Below are positions 62,961 to 64,000 of a stretch of 64,000 nt of DNA, in pieces. Under the pieces are notes generated by a model. It was given only the letters and a program-made list of their open reading frames with translations. It was not told where the DNA came from and made no database searches. Source of the stretch: Acetivibrio cellulolyticus CD2 (GTDB lineage: Bacteria > Bacillota > Clostridia > Acetivibrionales > Acetivibrionaceae); the NCBI RefSeq assembly GCF_000179595.2, contig NZ_JH556651.1, positions 303,532-367,531 on the forward strand. Reading direction: 5' to 3'. Every line of letters starts with the position of its first letter. The stretch's first letter is position 1. Position numbers and translations under genes: made by a program.

Positions 62961-63096
62961 ATATAAAAATTTCAAACAAAACAAGGGTAAAACAACATTC
63001 AAAATAGAAATGCTTAATTTTGACTTGCCGGGAGCAATCCCTGTCGACTTCAAAAACTCTATCTGGGGCGTACAGGCCACCAACAAATGGCATTAG
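62944..63096 (+). pseudogene. Orphan C-terminal fragment of unknown protein
   Basis: An open frame of 50 codons overlaps the immunity gene's end. Its last 30 residues (for example NFDLPGAIPVDFKNSIWGVQ then ATNKWH) look like the end of a folded protein, with the base composition (GC-richer) unlike the flanking AT-rich sequence. It could be a remnant of a displaced toxin or of an immunity module. No full gene is present. Confidence 0.4.
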
Positions 63097-63155
63097 CAAC
63101 AATATAAAACATCCGCAAAGAAGCATTTTTAACAAAAGTATTAATGAAAAAACGA

Positions 63156-63191
63156 AATTTCTCGGTAAGTAGCCGGGAAATTCCGTTTTTT
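63156..63191 (+). terminator. Terminator after the toxin/immunity unit
   Basis: AATTTCTCGG (63156-63165) and CCGGGAAATT (63173-63182), one G-U pair, followed by CCG and TTTTTT. Confidence 0.75.
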
Positions 63192-63234
63192 AGGCATTAT
63201 AAAAAAAGCCTATTATTAGATTGTAAAAGATTAA

Positions 63235-63421
63235 TCAGGCAACTTTTTGGTAATCATGATATAGTCCATTGAGTATTGATTTGGATTTCAGAACCGTTTT
63301 GTCAACTTTCGTTTCGGTCAATTTTTCTTTCAAAATTGGTGTCTGACAAGCAATGCCCTGATGGGTTCGGACAGGGTTATAATAATTCGCAATATACTCT
63401 TTAAGCAAGTATTTAAGATGC
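63235..63421 (-). pseudogene. 3' remnant of an integrase-type (DDE) transposase gene
   Basis: On the minus strand the frame ends at 63235 and reads LKYLLKEYIANYYNPVRTHQ then GIACQTPIL and continues to VLKSKSILNGLYHDYQKVA. The YYN.vRtHQGI pattern is the end of the rve integrase core of IS3/IS481-like elements. The 5' part is cut off by the left end of the second IS66 copy, which starts at 63422. Confidence 0.75.
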
Positions 63422-64000
63422 GTAAGTGCTTCAAAAGATGACGTCTAGCTATATCACGATCATTGCGATAAGCTAATGGTGTCATTTTTGAAGCACTTTT
63501 TATGTTTATGATTCAGCCTGCATTCTTCCGGTAAATCCTTTGACCAAGGCAGGTACTTGTCCAGAAGTTCTGGGTGGTTTTTAAAATCTGTATTAGGCAT
63601 TGCTTCAAGGATATATTTTAGATACTCATACACATCCAAAATATTTGCTTTGGCAGATTCCACCAATGTATAAAGGATCGCATTAGCAGTTGCTCCCTTT
63701 GGAGTGTCAGCAAAAAGCCAGGCTCTTCTTGCCACGGCATATGGTTTGATATTTGCCTCACAAAGATTGTTGGAGATGGGAAGTCTTCCGTCTTCTAGAA
63801 ATGTTTCAAGATACTTTTTCTGATTCTTAGCATAATTTAGAGCTTTTGTCAGGTTCTCATTTGTAGTAGAAATTGCAGAGGTCTCTTCAACCCATGACCA
63901 AAAGGCATCAAGAATGGCGCGTGACGCCTCCTGACGCTTCTCTTTCTTTTCGTCATATGACAGTTCCTTTATCTCATCTTCCACTTTGAAGAGAAGATTG
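63422..64000 (-). mobile_element. IS66-family insertion sequence, copy 2, cut by the window end
   Basis: Left inverted repeat GTAAGTGCTTCAAAA (63422-63436), followed by sequence nearly the same as copy 1 (about eight substitutions and a T-run length change in some 580 bases). The element is inserted in the transposase remnant at 63235-63421. Its right end is outside the window. Confidence 0.92.
63460..64000 (-). CDS. tnpC: IS66 transposase TnpC, C-terminal part (copy 2, incomplete)
   Basis: The last 180 or so residues of the transposase, open to the window edge. It contains NNLCEANIKPYAVARRAWLF and VESAKANILDVYEYLKYILE as in copy 1. A T-run one base shorter than in copy 1 makes its tail longer (KNDTISLSQ instead of KK). 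Whether its 5' half carries the frameshifts of copy 1 cannot be seen. Confidence 0.9.
   Translation of the reverse strand, partial: NLLFKVEDEIKELSYDEKKEKRQEASRAILDAFWSWVEETSAISTTNENLTKALNYAKNQKKYLETFLEDGRLPISNNLCEANIKPYAVARRAWLFADTPKGATANAILYTLVESAKANILDVYEYLKYILEAMPNTDFKNHPELLDKYLPWSKDLPEECRLNHKHKKCFKNDTISLSQ

Noticed and set aside
1..64000. CRISPR arrays, rRNA or tRNA genes
   Set aside because: No regularly spaced repeats and no recognisable tRNA or rRNA sequence were seen on either strand by reading; a tRNAscan or Infernal run could find something I missed.

Overview
The window is low-GC Firmicutes DNA, most likely from an anaerobic, cellulosome-forming clostridium (Acetivibrio, Ruminiclostridium or Pseudobacteroides type). 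The support is a cohesin and a type I dockerin in one protein, clostridial housekeeping gene order (ffh-rpsP-khpA-rimM-trmD, scpA-scpB, a gerW-type spore gene), strong purine-rich ribosome binding sites, frequent TTG and GTG starts, and a sodium-pump or transcarboxylase-type biotin operon. No rRNA, tRNA or CRISPR array was seen.

Layout. 1-4056: SRP/ribosome/tRNA-modification operon and a cyclophilin. 4323-11539: an apparent operon of a secreted repeat protein, a 37-residue peptide, an HPr-kinase-like protein, a PqqD-like protein, an S26-like peptidase, an ABC exporter and a nucleotidyltransferase-like protein. This looks like a peptide-modification (RiPP-type) system that resembles the accessory genes of Firmicutes lasso-peptide clusters but has no lasso cyclase. 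11771-15082: a 57-bp perfect palindrome, a MarR regulator and a YhgE/Pip membrane protein. 15083-17686: a complete-length IS66 element inserted in the T-tract of the yhgE terminator, with a frameshifted tnpC. 17833-24541: polysaccharide deacetylase, acyl-CoA synthetase with its XRE-cupin regulator, and a nickel/cobalt uptake group. 24626-35716: housekeeping genes (DHH-CBS-tRNA nucleotidyltransferase fusion, M50 protease, trpS, scpAB, gerW/ytfJ, rluB, speE-speB, mnmM-like). 35777-43875: PilZ protein, biotin-dependent carboxyltransferase operon, and a frameshifted chemoreceptor. 44091-47934: a heterodimeric ABC exporter behind a promoter, a short leader peptide and mutually exclusive terminator/antiterminator stems.

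48126-62960 is dominated by one gene of 14.4 kb (4812 residues). It joins a subtilisin protease, three PPC domains, a cohesin, a dockerin, FN3 domains, Kelch repeats and a long RHS/YD shell with a variable C-terminal HNH-like toxin domain. A small probable immunity gene follows directly. This is a polymorphic-toxin protein carrying cellulosome docking parts. The right edge holds an orphan C-terminal fragment, an integrase-type transposase remnant and the left part of a second IS66 copy.

The two accessory systems of most interest are the PqqD/HprK-like/S26 peptide operon and the cohesin-dockerin-RHS toxin. The leader-peptide attenuator in front of the ABC pair and the 57-bp palindrome are the most striking regulatory structures.
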